A stretch of 64,000 nt of DNA from positions 29,573,529 to 29,637,528 of the forward strand of contig CM072894.1 of NCBI GenBank assembly GCA_037013685.1, given 5' to 3'. Within the stretch, counting starts at the first letter, position 1. The number at the start of each line of letters is the position of its first letter. The notes beneath the pieces were generated by a model that made no database searches, had not been told where the DNA came from, and saw only the letters and a program-made list of their open reading frames with translations. Made by a program: the position numbers and the translations under genes. Of this stretch, positions 61,621-64,000 are shown in pieces. This DNA is from Acridotheres tristis (Eukaryota > Chordata > Aves > Passeriformes > Sturnidae).

Positions 61621-64000
61621 AGATGCTTTGTAAATTATTCAGCACAAAAGTGTCTTCTGCATTTATTGAATTCATTCCTTCATCTGATGCTTGCTGGGAA
61701 GTGACAAATACCAGTTAGAGCCATCAACTTCTTCTATTGCCTAATGTGCAGATTGTGACTGGCTTGGATCATCCCAGACCTGTGCAGGGAATTTCTGGGG
61801 GGTTCCCTTGGCTTTTCTCAGTGCTCTTTCTGGCCACCTGAGCCACCTCCACGTTAAGTGGCCTAAATTTGTTTGCCAAGCCCACAGCCATGCACTCATG
61901 TCATATTTGAGCCCTGCTGTGCAGAGGGATGCAGGACGCCAGGAAACCTGCCAGGACTGAGCCAGCTCCTCTCCTCCCAGGACACCCCACTTGGCATAAA
62001 TGCCAACCTGCAAAGGAGCCCCAGCTCCATGGGGACTCCTCTGCTGCTTTGTCCAGCAGCACCCACAGCAGCTGGCTGCTCTGGGGTGATGTCAGTGAGC
62101 TTCAGTCACCTTGTATCCCAGAGCTGATTACAGCAATGCTGAAGTTCCCCTTCATCAAGGCAAAAAAAATACTGGTTTGGGTAAAAAACAGCTTTTAAAA
62201 AAGCTACTTTAATATTAATCACTACAAATATGAACCCCAGGTTGCTGTGAGTGTGTCCAGTCCCAGGAGGAAGTTTATCCATGTGTGTGTTTGCACACAC
62301 AGAGGGTGGAACGCTGCATTCTCCTGGGATACAGAGGGAGCTTGTGAGGATCTGGGTTTGCTCTGAGCACAGCAAGGTTGCTCCTTTCTGCAGGTTCCTG
62401 ACAGCAGCCTCCTCTTTGTCAGAGTTAGATGTTCCCCCACATCATGGGATACAAACATGTTCTTGTTTTTGCCTTCTATTATTCGTGGGATATTTAACAC
62501 AGTACCAGACAAACAAGAAGAAGAAGCTGAGAGGAAGTGTTGAACTCCTGTTAGTGACTTATAGACCTCTTGTTCTCCTCATTTTGTTTAGATTTGTTTT
62601 GAAATGTGAGAATTTACTTTGTAGTTACATGAAACAAAAAGATGAAATCAGCCCTGATATTTCTGCTAAACTCTCACCTTTCTGAAATCTTCTGTCTTTA
62701 TTGGAGGGATGCAGGGAAAGACGAGATGTAAAGTTAAAATTTGATCTTTTTGCTCGGTGCATTGTTGCTTCCTATGAAAATTATTCCTTCCACCTAATTT
62801 CACCAGGGAAAAAAAAAAAAGAGAAAGCTTTCTTGCTCTACAGTTCTTTGTTAAAACACTGACTTTTCCAAACGACTTAAAAATCATTTGAATGCTAGAT
62901 GAAATTGTAAGGCTAATGCAGCCATTTTCCTAGTTCAGCTGAATTTTGTATCTTAGATACTAAAACTGCACTTGCTTTGATTGTCTGCTGTCCCTTGGTG
63001 GCTGCTTGGGTCGCCTGCAGTCTTGCACAGGCTTTGCATAAAGCCAGAGGAACAAGCTATTTCAAGAAAATATCATTCTCTTTCCCAAATCCCATTTGTT
63101 TTCCCCATGTGCAGAAAGCCCCAAAGGCAAAGCAGCTAATGTAATTCTTGGGGGCAACAGGAAAAGCTCTGGCTATGAAGTCTGAATCTGAATCCTTTAT
63201 GTAACATAAGGAAATAGGAAAAAGGTGGTTTCTAAAAATAAAGCCACACCTTTATGTTTTAAGATTGTTTGCATGCTTTTATACCTGTTACCCCAATACA
63301 GTACACCAAATCTCTCATCATCTGGGTGATTTGGCTACTATTTTTAAGCATATCAGCTTCCTGGTTTCAGGGTTTTGCAGGTGTGCATGTGGTCACTCAC
63401 TTGCAGCCCATGTTAACTTGCTGCTCAGATGGGACATCCCAACTCCTGGGTGCTGGTCCTGGATCTGCAGTGCTGTGGTGCACATAATTCTGATGGAAGA
63501 GATGCTTTGAGTAGGAGATAGTGCATTGCTCAAAAGAGACAATCTATAATGAAAACATATTTAATTCTGATTTAATCCCTTATCTAGGGGGTAAAGAAGC
63601 CTTGTGGGTTAATAAAGGCAGAGAAGCTGGGGAAAAAGGAGGGAAAAAGCTGATGAGCTGTGGTGCTCATTTGGAAGTCCTTAGGCAGAGGAGTAGCCTT
63701 TGCAAGTGATTTTACCCTGAAATTCATTACTAGCCCTGTGCATCGTGGCCATGTGAGAGCAGAAGACTGCATGTGTGGTTCAAGGAAAGAAACATTTTTA
63801 TCTGTTGCAGAGGGCAGTACTCTTTGATCAGGATCATGACTTTGCCCCAGTTTACTCAGATTACCTCTATCACTGCCAAAAGTGATATGCCATGTTTAAT
63901 ATCTTCTCTCTTTGTAAATCCTTTTCCCCTTTGCATAGTCAAATAAAAGCTGGCTGAATTTTGAACTCATCTCTTCTTTTTGGACAGTTCTCTCTTGATC
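61621..64000. other. GC-richer patch then unique sequence, no gene recognised
   Basis: Composition rises at about 61880-62100 and 62230-62430, giving overlapping frames on both strands, including the longest in the window (62251-62685, 144 codons). Its product has no recognisable domain. Both the local GC content and the opposite-strand overlaps argue for chance. The patch could be an unrecognised decayed repeat. A poly-A tract lies at 62809-62820. The last kilobase is ordinary AT-rich DNA. Confidence 0.6.
62809..62820. repeat. Poly-A tract (12 A)
   Basis: A short homopolymer inside a purine-rich stretch. No further structure. Confidence 0.9.

Noticed and set aside
62251..62685. Longest open frame (144 codons) as a gene
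   Set aside because: No domain, no splice or promoter context, a locally GC-richer patch with opposing frames, and a length near the chance maximum for this amount of AT-rich DNA.
1..64000. CRISPR arrays, operons, prophage or integrated virus
   Set aside because: There are no regularly spaced repeats, no dense coding and no recognisable viral LTR or polymerase region. The CR1 content identifies the DNA as vertebrate, most likely avian.

Overview
The window looks like nuclear, non-coding DNA from a bird, and within birds a songbird is plausible. The main support is several degraded CR1 non-LTR retrotransposon fragments (about 7116-7169, 14500-14606, 44239-44545, 59515-59776, 61464-61620). Each carries recognisable avian CR1 3'-end sequence, with degenerate copies of the ATTCTATG-type terminal repeat in one of the two orientations. 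The DNA is AT-rich and CpG-poor, has many A/T homopolymers and short microsatellites, and shows no operon-like or dense coding structure. It is therefore neither bacterial nor viral.

I recognise no protein-coding gene, exon, rRNA or tRNA. Open frames reach only about 60-144 codons. That is roughly the maximum expected by chance in 128 kb of double-stranded search space at this base composition. None shows a recognisable domain or a convincing exon with both splice sites. The stretch is best read as a gene desert or the inside of a very large intron.

Layout. 1-5.4 kb: unique AT-rich DNA with two long poly-T tracts and a 27-bp near-perfect palindrome (3997-4023). 5.41-5.59 kb: a very old minus-strand CR1/L3-type LINE fragment that still shows reverse-transcriptase landmarks. 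5.6-14.5 kb: unique DNA with one small CR1 tail. 14.5-17 kb: a CR1 fragment, a GC-richer patch and the most enhancer-like block (about 16.1-16.75 kb). 17-44 kb: unique sequence with two inverted repeats, a 26-bp tandem duplication and several blocks with the texture of conserved non-coding elements. 44.2-44.5 kb: the longest minus-strand CR1 fragment. 44.5-59.5 kb: unique DNA with further candidate conserved blocks (46.65-47.07, 50.95-51.18, 58.69-58.85 kb). 59.5-61.6 kb: two CR1 fragments in opposite orientations. 61.6-64 kb: a GC-richer patch and then ordinary unique sequence.

Recognised transposon sequence totals only about 1 kb of the 64 kb. Sparse transposons, absent genes and repeated TAATTA-rich, low-CpG blocks together fit a regulatory gene desert. 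This is an inference; it needs cross-species alignment and I could not run one. I found no sign of an undescribed multi-gene system.
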